Part shown: piece after piece, positions 17,692 to 30,045 of the stretch | Position numbering within the stretch: position 1 is the stretch's first letter | Layout of the letters: the number at the start of each line of letters is the position of its first letter | From: Pseudomonadales bacterium | GTDB taxonomy: Bacteria > Pseudomonadota > Gammaproteobacteria > Pseudomonadales > Pseudohongiellaceae | DNA: 58,702 nucleotides | Reading direction: 5' to 3' | NCBI GenBank assembly: GCA_022827425.1 | Contig: JAJDSZ010000068.1 | Span: 1 to 58,702 of the forward strand | Made by a program: the position numbers and the translations under genes | Notes under the pieces: model-generated | The model's input: the letters and a program-made list of their open reading frames with translations, nothing else | Told to the model about the DNA's origin: nothing | Database searches by the model: none

Positions 17692-20655
17692 CTACAAATT
17701 CACCACGGTGAGGTTTGGGAGTCGCAGGGTTTCGGCGGTTTCCCGGGAGGTGATGATGCCGTGGCTGGCGGTTTCCGGGTGGAAGTAGCGTTCGGTTACG
17801 GCTTGCAGGTCCGCCACTGTGGTTGCCAGCACGCGTTGGCGGAAGGCGAGCCTTTGTTCGAGATTGCGGCCGAAGAGGTGGTTGTAGAAGGCGGTCTTGG
17901 CTTCGCCGGCGGGGGAGGAAGGCTTGTCCATGGCGGCGATGACGCCGAGGATGGCCTCTTCGAGCTGGCGGTTCTGGTGCCTGCCCTGCAATACCCAGTC
18001 AAAGGCCCGGTCGAAATCCGCCAGGGTTTCGCCGAGGCGGGGGTCGCGGTAGGAGAAACAGCGGAATACCGCCGCGCCGGAGTGCTGGCCGGCGCCGCTG
18101 CCATAGGCGCCGCCCTGCTCGCGGACGGCGCGGTGCAGGAAGCCATTGTTGATGAAGCGGCCAAGCACGTGCAGCACGGGATTGTCCTCATGCCCCGATG
18201 GCGCGGTGGGCCAGGCCTTGGCGCAGAAGTTCACCGAGGTCGCCGTGGTCCAGGCTTCGCACACGTTTTCCCGCGTTTCCGGCAAGGCAAGGGATTTTCC
18301 GTCTGTGGTCGCGGCGGCGCGGTCTCCCCATACGGCTTCCAGATCGCCAAGCAATTGCTCGCGGTGTTCGTCTTCCGCGATCAGCAGGAACTGGCGTGCG
18401 CTGGCGCTGATGCCTTGATGCAATTCAGCGAAACGGGCAAGCAACCGGTCCTGGGCTTCGGCCTCGGAGATGTTGCGCGCAAGCTCCCGCAGGCGGCGGA
18501 TGCTTTCCAGGCCGCTGGTCCGGTGTGAAAGCAGGGCGGCGGGGCTCATTCGGCTGCTCGCCAGGCTCATGGCGAGGCTGTGTCCCTGGGAGGTGATGCT
18601 GTTTTCCTTGCGCGCCTGTATCTGTTCGATCAGGTCCTTCAGGCGGCGGCCCTCGTCGAATCGCATTTCGTCTACTGTGGCGCGAAGCAATTCGGTCAAC
18701 GCCCGGTGATTGCCGAGCAGGCATTTTGCCGACAGGCTGAACAGGGCATGATTCGACTGCACTTCGCCATAGCGCGGCCGGATGCTGCTGAATCCGCCGA
18801 TGCCTCCGCAGATGCGGGACTGCCAGATCTGGACCTCGGCGTAATCCCTGGCGCCAATGCCGAATTCACCAAGACAGGCGGCGTACAGTTGCAGGCTGTC
18901 GAGCAATTCCCCATTCAGTTGCGGCAGCCGGTAGACCACCTGCTGGTAGGCAAGGCCATTGGCGCCCTGGGCGTAGTAGCTGACCGGGTCGCCCGTGGAC
19001 AGGCGCAAATCCTGCCGCCGGGGTTCGCTGATCTGCGAAGGCACATCGTCAAGCCCGACCCGGGGCAGTACCTCCGGGTCGTCCTCCCGCATCTGCCTTT
19101 CCCTGAGGCGGCGTGATTGCTCAACAATCGCATTTTTTTCCCGCTCGCCGAGCCTGGACCGGATTGCGGCAAGCTGGCGGCTTTCCGCGGCGCTCTTGCG
19201 GGCGGCGAGTTCCGGGTCGGGCTTGAGGGTGAGGCTGACCCGGTGGGGATTGTCGAGCAGCAGGCTCCTGATGAGACCGGGAATGAAGTCCGGATCGGTT
19301 ATTTGCCTTCGCAGCCGCGCAAGCACCGGGTCGAGATTGAGCATGGCCGCCGGGTCTCCGCGGTGAATCGCCGCGGGCAGTCCGGCGAGAATCAGTTGCA
19401 GGCCATAGGGATACGAGCCGCCGGTAATCTCCCGCTGGTCGAGTTCGAGCTGGTGCAGCGCGGCTTCCACCTGTTCGCCCGGTATGCCTTCCCGGGCGAC
19501 TTTTTCGAGCACGCCGAGAATCAGCGCTTCCACGGCATCGGTGGCATCTGTCGCGCAGCCTTCGAGGCCGGCCATGAAACTCATTTCGCGATGGGAGGAT
19601 TCGAGCCCGCACAGCGGCGATGGCGAAGCGCCCAGTTCGCTTGATTCCAGCGCCTGGAGCAGGGGGCTGGCGCTATTGTCGAGCAGGACGCTGGAGAGCA
19701 ACTGGGCCTGGAACTGCTGTTCCAGATCGCTGCTATGGCCAAGCAGCCAGCCGAGAACCACATGGGTCTTGCGATCATCAAGCTGCTCGCCTTCACAGAA
19801 ATAGCGCTCTTCCACCCGCACCGGCGAGAGATGGCGCGCCTCGTCGGGAATCTCCACCGCCGTCTCCAGCGGCTCGAACCGGTTCAGGGCGAGCGATTCA
19901 AAGTTTGCCTGATGCTCGCTGGCGGAAATATCGCCAAAAGTCATGAATACCGAATTGCCCGGGTGGTAATGCCGGCGGTGGAAGTCCAGCAATTGTTGGT
20001 AGCCGAGCTTGGGAATCTCGCCCGGCTCTCCGCCGCTGTTGAAATGATAGGTGGTTTCCGGAAACAGGTAGCGGCACATGGTATGCCACAGCACGCTCAC
20101 CGGCGAACTCATGGCGCCTTTCATCTCGTTGTAGACCACGCCCTTGAACCGCAGTTCGGCGCCGGGGTCATCGGCCTCGGCAAACTCCAGCCGGTGCCCT
20201 TCCTGGGCGAAATCCAGTTCGTTCAGATTCGGGAAAAACACGGCGTCCATATACACGTGCAGAAGGTTGTCGAAATCTTTCCTGTTCTTGCTGGCGAAGG
20301 GATACGCGGTCCAGTCGCTGCTGGTGAAAGCATTCATGAAAGTATTCAGCGAGCGCCGGGTCATCATGAAGAACGGGTCCCGCACGGGAAAGCGGGCGCT
20401 GCCGCAGAGGCTGGTGTGTTCGAGTATGTGGGCAACGCCGGTGGAGTCCATGGGCGCCGTGCGCAGGGCGACGAGGAACACGTTCTCCGGACTGTCGCTG
20501 TCGAGATGATAGTGCAGGGCGCCGGTGCCGCGGTGCCGGTATTCCTCCACGCTGATGTTCAGCGAGGCGACGGGGTGGCTGCGGCGCCAGTCGAAGGCGG
20601 GATGCGCCCCGGAGCTGGCGTCATCGATGGAAAGTTGGGCGCTGGTCTCGGTCAT
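17692..20655 (-). CDS. M16C zinc metalloprotease (presequence-protease/insulinase-like)
   Basis: 987 residues from the ATG at 20655 (MTETSAQLSIDD), the length of PreP/Cym1-type enzymes. The inverted zinc motif is HILEH (H76, E79, H80), with the third ligand E152 in FAQEGHRLEF. The GTGALHYHLDSDSPENVF beta-hairpin and the C-terminal GGAYGSGA segment are typical of the family. No signal peptide, so it probably degrades peptides in the cytoplasm. The upstream-extended frame (to 20967) overlaps ylqF and was rejected. The start lies seven bases after the ylqF stop, and an unknown secreted protein gene follows by two bases. Confidence 0.9.
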   Translation of the reverse strand: MTETSAQLSIDDASSGAHPAFDWRRSHPVASLNISVEEYRHRGTGALHYHLDSDSPENVFLVALRTAPMDSTGVAHILEHTSLCGSARFPVRDPFFMMTRRSLNTFMNAFTSSDWTAYPFASKNRKDFDNLLHVYMDAVFFPNLNELDFAQEGHRLEFAEADDPGAELRFKGVVYNEMKGAMSSPVSVLWHTMCRYLFPETTYHFNSGGEPGEIPKLGYQQLLDFHRRHYHPGNSVFMTFGDISASEHQANFESLALNRFEPLETAVEIPDEARHLSPVRVEERYFCEGEQLDDRKTHVVLGWLLGHSSDLEQQFQAQLLSSVLLDNSASPLLQALESSELGASPSPLCGLESSHREMSFMAGLEGCATDATDAVEALILGVLEKVAREGIPGEQVEAALHQLELDQREITGGSYPYGLQLILAGLPAAIHRGDPAAMLNLDPVLARLRRQITDPDFIPGLIRSLLLDNPHRVSLTLKPDPELAARKSAAESRQLAAIRSRLGEREKNAIVEQSRRLRERQMREDDPEVLPRVGLDDVPSQISEPRRQDLRLSTGDPVSYYAQGANGLAYQQVVYRLPQLNGELLDSLQLYAACLGEFGIGARDYAEVQIWQSRICGGIGGFSSIRPRYGEVQSNHALFSLSAKCLLGNHRALTELLRATVDEMRFDEGRRLKDLIEQIQARKENSITSQGHSLAMSLASSRMSPAALLSHRTSGLESIRRLRELARNISEAEAQDRLLARFAELHQGISASARQFLLIAEDEHREQLLGDLEAVWGDRAAATTDGKSLALPETRENVCEAWTTATSVNFCAKAWPTAPSGHEDNPVLHVLGRFINNGFLHRAVREQGGAYGSGAGQHSGAAVFRCFSYRDPRLGETLADFDRAFDWVLQGRHQNRQLEEAILGVIAAMDKPSSPAGEAKTAFYNHLFGRNLEQRLAFRQRVLATTVADLQAVTERYFHPETASHGIITSRETAETLRLPNLTVVNL

Positions 20656-20662
20656 GGCGTAC

Positions 20663-21571
20663 TCATTGTTTGTGATGATTCGTTGGCGGATGCATGTCAG
20701 GTGGAAATTCCAGGCTGATTCGGCCAAGCCTGGCGCTGCGAAAGTCCTGCAGCAGGATGCTTGCGGCCCGCTCCAGGTCTGCCGCCCCGCCTTTCCGGCG
20801 GGCGCCGCGAGCGTGGGCAATCCTATCAAATACCGCTTCCGCTGTATTGTCGGCGGCAGTGATTCCATAGCGTTGCTCCAGCGCATGGCGATGCCCGGCA
20901 AGCAGGCGGTCCGCCAGAAAGGCGCCAATCTCGCTGGTGTCGATGGCTGCCGCTCCGATACTGCCAACGCTCGCCATGAGCAGGGCCGCGCGCTGGTCTT
21001 CCAGCCTCGGCCGCAACATGCCGGGGGTATCCACCAGGGTCCAGTCTGGATGGTAAGCCGCGGTCTGCTGCCGGCGGGTAATCGCCGGCGTATTGCCGGT
21101 CCGGGCGAGTTTGCGACCCGCCAGCAGATTCAACAGCGAGGACTTGCCCACATTGGGGATACCGATAATGGCGATTTTGCCTGAAACGGCGGGGCTCCCT
21201 GAAAAATCGGAGTTACCCCTCCGGGCGATGACTTGAACCCCGCCCCGCGCATTTTCCGCCAGGCGCCGGATATGGCCGTTCAGCCGCGTGGAATCCAGTG
21301 GGGTATCGCGGCCACTCGCCAGGCAGGCGTTGCCGCCGTCCGCGGCATAGTGTGATAACCAGGCGTTGGTGGTTTCCGGATCGGCGAGATCGCATTTGTT
21401 GAGAATGCGGACCACCGGCAACTCTGCCCGCATGTGGCGCAACAGAGGATTGGAACTCGCCTCGGGAATGCGGGCGTCGAGCACTTCCATGGCGAGTCCG
21501 GCCCCGCGCAACAGCGCCCCAAGCTCCTTGCGCGCCTTGTGCATATGGCCGGGATACCAGGAAATCGCCAC
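20663..21571 (-). CDS. ylqF: Ribosome biogenesis GTPase YlqF/RbgA family
   Basis: 302-residue circularly permuted GTPase acting in late 50S assembly. The motif order is permuted: G4 NKCD (58-61) comes first, then G1 GIPNVGKSS (137-145), then G3 DTPG (181-184). The N-terminus from GTG 21571, (M)AISWYPGHMHKAR, matches the family's I-x-W-(Y/F)-PGHM start, so GTG 21571 is preferred to GTG 21586, which abuts a palindromic repeat and leaves no room for a ribosome site. The C-terminal helical region (HARGARRKGGAADLERAA) fits the rRNA-contact domain. The M16C protease gene follows after seven bases. Confidence 0.9.
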   Translation of the reverse strand: MAISWYPGHMHKARKELGALLRGAGLAMEVLDARIPEASSNPLLRHMRAELPVVRILNKCDLADPETTNAWLSHYAADGGNACLASGRDTPLDSTRLNGHIRRLAENARGGVQVIARRGNSDFSGSPAVSGKIAIIGIPNVGKSSLLNLLAGRKLARTGNTPAITRRQQTAAYHPDWTLVDTPGMLRPRLEDQRAALLMASVGSIGAAAIDTSEIGAFLADRLLAGHRHALEQRYGITAADNTAEAVFDRIAHARGARRKGGAADLERAASILLQDFRSARLGRISLEFPPDMHPPTNHHKQ

Positions 21572-21588
21572 GGTGAAGTCTCTCACTC

Positions 21589-21626
21589 GTCATTCCGCGC
21601 GCAGCGAAGCGCGGTCGCGGAATCTC
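21589..21626. repeat. Dispersed palindromic repeat, single unit
   Basis: Runs from GTCATTCCGCGCG to GTCGCGGAATCTC with the central AGCGAAGCG; one full arm of the repeat family. It lies just upstream of ylqF, between that gene and the divergent bolA gene. Confidence 0.75.
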
Positions 21627-21805
21627 ATGCAGTCTGCGGGAACGCACACGTCAAGCCTGATTCGCTAACCGGCACGGCGTAAAGTACCGAACAGGGCTGC
21701 CGATACGCTACTTCCCGGTCATGAAATTCTGGCCCGGGTGCCCGGAACCGGCTCCCAGCCTGTCCCCGGGGCCGATTTTACAGTATAGTGCGCGCCCTTG
21801 ATGCC

Positions 21806-22156
21806 ATGAGCCAGTTGATGAGTGTCATGCCAAACGCAAGTTCCATCCAGGCAGTGCTGGAACAGAAAGCCCGGCGCGAGTTGGCGCCGGCGTTTCTGGA
21901 GATTGTGAACGAAAGCCACATGCACAGCGGGCCGGCCGGCGATTCGCACTTCCGGCTGACCGCTGTGGCCGAAAGATTCGCCGGCATGGGGCGAGTGCGG
22001 CGGCACCAGCTTTTGTACCGCCTGTTTGCCGATGAGCTCGCCGGCGGCGTCCACGCCCTCGCGCTCCATCTGTACACACCATGGGAGTGGCGGGAAAGAG
22101 GGCAAGACATTCCCCCATCCCCGGATTGCCGCGGCGGAAGCCGGGCCGCGGTTTGA
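21806..22156 (+). CDS. bolA: BolA family protein
   Basis: 116 residues (longest credible start; 21818 and 21827 are also possible). The BolA core is clear: IQAVLEQKARRELAPAFLEI, then NESHMHSG, GDSHFRLTAVAERFAGM, and the helix VRRHQLLYRLFADELAGGVHAL. BolA proteins act with monothiol glutaredoxins in iron-sulfur trafficking and as transcription factors; which role applies here is not visible. A TATAGT at 21784-21789 fits a -10 just upstream, which argues against the GTG at 21788 as start. A Bax-like glucosaminidase gene follows on the same strand after 55 bases. Confidence 0.88.
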   Translation: MSQLMSVMPNASSIQAVLEQKARRELAPAFLEIVNESHMHSGPAGDSHFRLTAVAERFAGMGRVRRHQLLYRLFADELAGGVHALALHLYTPWEWRERGQDIPPSPDCRGGSRAAV

Positions 22157-22211
22157 GCGGGTGAGCAAGGCTGCGTCCCACTCACAGCGATGATCGAGAA
22201 CTGATTGGACC

Positions 22212-23093
22212 ATGGAAACCGTCAGAAAAAGCGAAGGCCTGACCGCATTCGTCGCCGAGCATCTGCTTGCGGCGGCGGCGGCGGTGGTTGCGGTATTTCT
22301 GGCGGCATCCGCGTTTTTCCCTGGCAACGGGGAAGTGATCACGGAAGAACCGCTTGTGGCGGCGCCGACGATTTCCCCGGAGCCGGCCCCGCAATCGGTT
22401 TTTCCCGACCTGACCCTGGCCAAAACCGTGGTGGAGAGGAAGGAGACTTTTCTCAACTACCTGCAGGACTATGTGGATGAGCAGAATCATCTCATTTCCC
22501 TGGATCGCCTGCGTCTGGTGGCCATCAGCGAAACCCTGCGCGGCGACGGCGCCCTGACCCGGGATTCCCGCGACTGGCTGCTGGAGCTGGCCGCGCGCTA
22601 TGAAGTGGCGGAAGAAGATTTCATCGACCGCGGCGCCTGGCTCGATGAATTGCTGTTCCGGGTGGATGTGGTGCCCACTTCCCTGGTGCTGGCCCAGGCG
22701 GCCAATGAATCGGCCTGGGGCACTTCCCGGTTTACCCGGGAGGGAAACAATATTTTCGGCCAGTGGTGCTACACCCCCGGCTGCGGTATCGTCCCCCGGC
22801 AGCGGAGCCAGGGCGCAATCCACGAAGTGCGCAGTTTCACCACCATCCACGACGCCATATCAGCCTATTTCGTCAATCTCAACACCAACGAAAACTACCA
22901 GTTCTTCCGGGAATTGCGGCAAACCATGAAACTGCAGCAGCGGGAACTCGACCCGCTGGTCCTCGCCTTCGGCTTGAACCGCTACTCCCAGCGGGGCCGC
23001 AATTATGTTGACGAATTGCAAACCATCATCGTCCAGAACGACCTCACCGCAAGAGACGGGGACTATCTCGCCGTAATCGGCATGATTGATTGA
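22212..23093 (+). CDS. Membrane-anchored glucosaminidase-domain protein (Bax-like)
   Basis: 293 residues. An N-terminal membrane anchor (LLAAAAAVVAVFLAASAFF) is followed by a Pro/Ala linker and, from about residue 75, the Bax-type domain: DRLRLVAISETLRGDG, SLVLAQAANESAWGTSRF (putative catalytic Glu in NESAWG), EGNNIFGQWCYTPGCG and FTTIHDAISAYFVNLNTN. This is the E. coli Bax/FlgJ-like N-acetylglucosaminidase family, acting on peptidoglycan in the periplasm. The two cysteines in QWCYTPGCG are typical of Bax. The name Bax-like is well supported; its physiological substrate is not known. Confidence 0.88.
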   Translation: METVRKSEGLTAFVAEHLLAAAAAVVAVFLAASAFFPGNGEVITEEPLVAAPTISPEPAPQSVFPDLTLAKTVVERKETFLNYLQDYVDEQNHLISLDRLRLVAISETLRGDGALTRDSRDWLLELAARYEVAEEDFIDRGAWLDELLFRVDVVPTSLVLAQAANESAWGTSRFTREGNNIFGQWCYTPGCGIVPRQRSQGAIHEVRSFTTIHDAISAYFVNLNTNENYQFFRELRQTMKLQQRELDPLVLAFGLNRYSQRGRNYVDELQTIIVQNDLTARDGDYLAVIGMID

Positions 23094-23207
23094 AAAAACG
23101 GCCAACGCCAAAATGAGAATTGCCGGACCCCATTGGAAGCTGTTGCTTTGAATGCCGGTTTCGGATAGGGTAGAAAAATTCTGGAACCATCCACCATGGA
23201 GGTCCGC

Positions 23208-23462
23208 GTGAGCCTGAACATCAAGAACGATGAAACCTGCCTGCTCGCTCGCGACCTCGCCCGGCTGACTGGCGAATCCATGACGGGCGCCATAACCGTG
23301 GCGCTCAAGGAACGAATCGAGCGCGAACGGCGCAGGCGAGAAGCGGATGCCGGCGTCAGGGAATTGCTTGCGATCGGCAGGCGCTGCGCCAAGTCTCTCA
23401 AACCGGGGCCGTCCGCTGCGGAACATGGCGACTTGCTATACGACGATCTGGGCTTGCCCTAG
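23208..23462 (+). CDS. Orphan VapB-type antitoxin (Rv0623-like)
   Basis: 84 residues from GTG 23208, which is preceded by GGAGG with five bases spacing; an ATG at 23196 overlaps that ribosome site and was not used. The protein matches PF07704-type antitoxins: SLNIKNDETCLLARDLARL at the N-terminus, then ESMTGAITVALKERIERE, and the family's typical end LLYDDLGLP. The partner PIN toxin normally overlaps the antitoxin stop, but here an insertion sequence begins at the base after the stop codon and no toxin frame follows beyond the element. The gene is therefore intact but apparently without its partner. Confidence 0.8.
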   Translation: MSLNIKNDETCLLARDLARLTGESMTGAITVALKERIERERRRREADAGVRELLAIGRRCAKSLKPGPSAAEHGDLLYDDLGLP

Positions 23463-24852
23463 CAGGCTGCGGAAAAACCCAAGTTTCGTGACCTGATTTC
23501 CCGTTTCCGAGAAAATTCAGATTCCGGCAACAATCCGCTTTCGAATTGAAACGTCGAGTTTACACGCCGCGACGGTCATCGGGACGTTTCTTCGCTTCGC
23601 GCCGCCAATCACGCGGTTTTCCGCTCCCGAACGCCGACAACCGCCTGATTTTCCCTCCATCAGTTCGACCCCGCCAGCAGCTTCGGCATCCGGGCCAGAT
23701 TGTAGGCCGCCAGCGCCAGCGTGAACTGCCAGTCAACCTTCGCCAGTCCCCGGTGCCGCGTCTTCGCCATGACCCCAACCGTCTTCACCCAGCCGAAGAC
23801 TTCCTCCACGCGCTTGCGCACTACCTGACTCGCCTTGTATTCCGCGCTCCCCGCCAACTTCTTCGATATGTTGGAGCGCCGCCCCGAGTCGTTCCGCGCC
23901 ACATGAGGCTCAACCGCGAACGCCTTGCAGGTTTTCACGAACTCCTTCGTGTCATACCCCTTGTCCGCCCCCAGCGTCACTTTCCGGTTCGGATCCTTCC
24001 GCCGCATCAGCATGACCTCCGCCGCCAGACACTCCGCCTCTCCCGTCGCGCGGGTCGCCAGACCGTCCAGCACCAGACCGTTGCGGTTCTCCATCAGCGC
24101 ATGGCCCAGATAACTCAACCTGGCTTCCCGGTTCTTGCCCTTGCGGTACAGCCGCGAGTCCGCGTCCGTTTTGGATTCATGCGTCTCGTTCGACCAGCGC
24201 TCGCCGCGGAAATCCCGCTCCGCATTGCGGCCGCCGCCGGCAGCCCCATCGTCACCGCCGTCGTCGTCACCGCCAGCCGCCGCCTCCTTCGGCAAAAAAC
24301 TCTTCACCGAAGCCCAGGCCCCAATCTGCGTGCCGTCCACCGAAAAATGCTCCGCCGAAAGCAGCCTCTCCACTTCGGGCAAACTCACCAGTTCCGCCAG
24401 AAAACGCGCCGACACGTCGCCGCGCAGCAGACGGTCCCGGTTCTTCGTGAACACCGTCGCGTCCCACACCGGGTCATCCACGTCCAGGCCCACAAACCAG
24501 CGGAACAGCAGGTTGCAGTTCAACTGCTCCATCAACTGCCGCTCCGAACGAATCGAGAAGAACGCCTGAAGCAGCAAGGTGCGCAGCAACTTCTCCGGCG
24601 CGATGCCGGGACGGCCCACGCGGGAATACAGTTCGTCGAAATCTTCCGAAAGAGCCCGCAGCGCCTCGTCGGTCAGCCGACGAATCGCCCGCAACGGATG
24701 CCGCTCCGGTATCCGGTCTTCCATATCCACGTAACTGAACAGCTTTCCGGGCCGCGCGTCGGCGCCTCGCATGACGAACTCCTCATCAAGGGTGGGAACC
24801 GGCGCCAATTTTATCAAAACGGCCAGCCTGGAAGGGGTTTTTCAGCAGCCTG
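23463..24852. mobile_element. Insertion sequence, IS5-type, 1390 bp
   Basis: Bounded by inverted repeats CAGGCTGCGGAAAAACCC (left, 23463-23480) and CAGGCTGCTGAAAAACCC (right, read on the minus strand from 24852), 17 of 18 matching. The tetranucleotide CTAG flanks both ends (23459-23462 and 24853-24856) and is the likely target duplication; CTAG-like 4-bp targets are known for IS5 relatives. One transposase gene lies on the minus strand with no internal stop. The copy looks complete and may be active. The left CTAG supplies the stop codon of the orphan antitoxin. Confidence 0.9.
23660..24817 (-). CDS. IS5-family DDE transposase
   Basis: 385 residues. The N-terminal DUF772-type domain spans about 20-115 (IPERHPLRAIRRLTDEAL, GIAPEKLLRTLLLQAFFSIR). 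The DDE core has D161 (FSVDGTQIGAW), D285 (LGADKGYDT) and a glutamate at 338/339 (KRVEEVFGWVKT). A low-complexity Asp/Gly insert lies near residues 182-196, between the first and second acidic residues. The length and motif spacing are those of an intact IS5-type enzyme. It is the only gene within the inverted repeats. Confidence 0.93.
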   Translation of the reverse strand: MIKLAPVPTLDEEFVMRGADARPGKLFSYVDMEDRIPERHPLRAIRRLTDEALRALSEDFDELYSRVGRPGIAPEKLLRTLLLQAFFSIRSERQLMEQLNCNLLFRWFVGLDVDDPVWDATVFTKNRDRLLRGDVSARFLAELVSLPEVERLLSAEHFSVDGTQIGAWASVKSFLPKEAAAGGDDDGGDDGAAGGGRNAERDFRGERWSNETHESKTDADSRLYRKGKNREARLSYLGHALMENRNGLVLDGLATRATGEAECLAAEVMLMRRKDPNRKVTLGADKGYDTKEFVKTCKAFAVEPHVARNDSGRRSNISKKLAGSAEYKASQVVRKRVEEVFGWVKTVGVMAKTRHRGLAKVDWQFTLALAAYNLARMPKLLAGSN

Positions 24853-24982
24853 CTAGGGAAGACGAAGAGCGAACGGTTCGCGTGATCTGGCTTGACTTGG
24901 GGATACAATGCTTTGCTGCGGGTGGATGTTGGAGGTGTTAGATTTTCTTGTAATGTTTTCGCATCACCGTGATCGACTCGCG

Positions 24983-26032
24983 CTATTCCGGCCATTCCGG
25001 ATTGATCCACTGTACCGACATCCAGTGGAAGCGGCGCGAGGCGGTATCCGGCGCCGTGCAAAGATAGCGCCAGCGCCGGCCGGAAAACCCGATTTCCGGC
25101 TCCAGCCGGACAATCCGGGCTTCGCGGTCAATCCAGACCATGGGAATCGGCTGGCCGCGGGCGAAACAGCCGAGGCTCGCCAGATCGTAATCGTCCACTT
25201 CAGCCGGCAGGAATTGCAAGGTGACCGCGGGGCTCGGCAGATTCGTCACCGGTGATTCGGGCTCGAGCAGGCGGAAATGGAAGGGCAGGGTGGCGAACTT
25301 CACCCTGGCGCTTTCCAGGTCGGCAAAACTGCCGGCCAGGGGATAGCGGGGCAGGGCCTGAAAATCCGAACCCGGGCCGATGGCGCCGGAATTCTGGGCG
25401 AAGCCGACGAAATCCAGCTCGCGCAGCAGTTCCTTGATGGCAACATCATATTCCCCATAAGGATAGGCCAGATAACGATGGGACTGGCCCGTGCGCTGTT
25501 CGATAATCTGTTCCGCCCGCAGCAATTCCTCCCGCTGCCGCTCGATCCAGCGGGTGTCATTTTCGCCTTCGCGCCGGTCCAGCATATGGGGATGGTCCAC
25601 CATATGATTGGCGATCAGCACCCCCGCCGCGGCCATTTCCCCGATCTGTTCCCAACTCATGTAATCCCGCAATTGCCGATCGATGGGCCCGGTGCTCAGA
25701 AACAGCGTGAAGGGAAATCCAAACGACCGCAGCATGGGAAAGGCGGTCTCGTAAATCGACAGATAACCATCGTCGAAAGTAATCGCCACCGCCCGGTCGG
25801 GCAGTTCCTCCCCGTTGCGCAGGGCATCCACCATCACGTCAAGCCCCACCACCTGGAAATCATTGTCCCGCAAGTATTCCAGGTGCCCCCGAAAATCTTC
25901 CGGGGAAATCGAAGTCGAAGCCGGCGTATCCTCGGCCACATGGTGATACAGCAAGATCACCCCCCCCGAAGCCGCCCACCCCGGCCCGGCGAGCAGCACG
26001 GCCACCAGCAAACCCGGAATTCGGCAAATCAT
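24983..26032 (-). CDS. Secreted polysaccharide deacetylase (NodB-type)
   Basis: 349 residues from ATG 26032, giving a signal peptide MICRIPGLLVAVLLAGPGWA. The NodB domain is recognisable: ILLYHHVAEDTP, the catalytic TFDDGYLSIYE (Asp-Asp), the metal-binding His pair in NHMVDHPHM, and YPYGEYD. A C-terminal part of about 110 residues (from LPRYPLAGSF on) is not recognised and may bind substrate. Likely removes acetyl groups from a cell-wall or exopolysaccharide sugar in the periplasm. Starts at 26044 and 26080 are in frame but give a longer, less typical leader. No polysaccharide operon surrounds it. Confidence 0.87.
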   Translation of the reverse strand: MICRIPGLLVAVLLAGPGWAASGGVILLYHHVAEDTPASTSISPEDFRGHLEYLRDNDFQVVGLDVMVDALRNGEELPDRAVAITFDDGYLSIYETAFPMLRSFGFPFTLFLSTGPIDRQLRDYMSWEQIGEMAAAGVLIANHMVDHPHMLDRREGENDTRWIERQREELLRAEQIIEQRTGQSHRYLAYPYGEYDVAIKELLRELDFVGFAQNSGAIGPGSDFQALPRYPLAGSFADLESARVKFATLPFHFRLLEPESPVTNLPSPAVTLQFLPAEVDDYDLASLGCFARGQPIPMVWIDREARIVRLEPEIGFSGRRWRYLCTAPDTASRRFHWMSVQWINPEWPE

Positions 26033-26133
26033 CTGAATACCCATCTCCGAAACCGATAAAATTCTACCCGATTCAAGCAACCATGGGCGACATGTAGCTT
26101 ACTCCCAACCCGAATAGTCGGAGGTTCTGAGTT

Positions 26134-26208
26134 TCATCCTGCGCGGAATCGCGGTATCACAGACGGGAAGCCACTGCTTGAGATTCTGCGACTCCGCGCA
26201 GAATGACG
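26134..26208. repeat. Dispersed palindromic repeat, paired but decayed
   Basis: A short left arm (TCATCCTGCGCGGAATC) and a right arm (GAGATTCTGCGACT ... GCGCAGAATGACG, 26180-26208) in inverted orientation. It occupies part of the 368-base gene-free stretch between the polysaccharide deacetylase and fadB. Confidence 0.65.
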
Positions 26209-26246
26209 CGAGAAGGAACACTGCGCGGAGGATTCCGTAAGTCGCT

Positions 26247-26340
26247 GTCGGATAGCCGTATCAGGCGGCATGCGAGGCAGGAGCCGAGCCTGGGTCTACA
26301 GGGAGGTATTCACGACATCCGCCTGATATGGCTATCCGAC
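26247..26340. repeat. Inverted repeat with 24-25 bp arms, a second repeat type
   Basis: The left arm starts GTCGGATAGCCGTATCAGG and the right arm, read on the minus strand from 26340, starts GTCGGATAGCCATATCAGG. They enclose about 44 bases that include CTACAGGGAGGTATTCACG. It ends about 60 bases before fadB. A TATAAT at 26369-26374 follows and may be the fadB -10, though no good -35 was found. Unlike the other repeats in the window; looks like a REP or miniature transposable unit. Confidence 0.7.
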
Positions 26341-26400
26341 GGCGGCGATGCTTCAGGCAACTTGCAGTTATAATGCCGCCAACACCAGAGGCCGCCAAAA

Positions 26401-29735
<3,335 letters not shown>

Positions 29736-29835
29736 CAGCGTCAGTCAGCCGTCGCGGATGCCGACCTGTTTCCTTTCCGGGAACTGCGCATGGCGCGGGC
29801 GGCTGAACCGGGAGCCTGAGACGCGGACGTCTGAC

Positions 29836-30045
29836 ATGGAAATCCCCTGGCAGAAACTGTCCGACGAGGCCCTGACCGCCGTCATAGAGGAATTCGTTAC
29901 CCGGGAGGGAACCGAGTATGGCGCCAGGGACTTTTCCCTGGCGGAAAAGGTCGCTCAGGTACGCGCCCAGTTGCGGAGCCGCAAGCTTGGCCTGGATTAC
30001 GACCCGGATAGCGGCACTTGCCATTTGTTCGTCAGGCAGCCATGA
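29836..30045 (+). CDS. yheU: YheU family (UPF0270) small protein
   Basis: 69 residues from ATG 29836: [20 protein letters not shown] then VTREGTEYG and [13 protein letters not shown], the family signature of UPF0270 proteins. Function unknown; a small soluble cytoplasmic protein. Its stop overlaps the tusA start (ATGA, 30042-30045), so the two are translationally coupled. The longer frame from 29626 overlaps fadA and is not real. About 100 bases separate it from fadA, with no obvious terminator. Confidence 0.88.
   Translation: MEIPWQKLSDEALTAVIEEFVTREGTEYGARDFSLAEKVAQVRAQLRSRKLGLDYDPDSGTCHLFVRQP

Noticed and set aside
20656..20967. Upstream extension of the M16C protease frame
   Set aside because: It overlaps the ylqF coding region and lacks similarity to M16C N-termini; the ATG at 20655 gives a normal length.
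24857..24982. A toxin remnant after the insertion sequence
   Set aside because: GTG-initiated VIWLDLGIQ faintly recalls a PIN start but soon meets a stop and lacks any further PIN motif, so it was not called.
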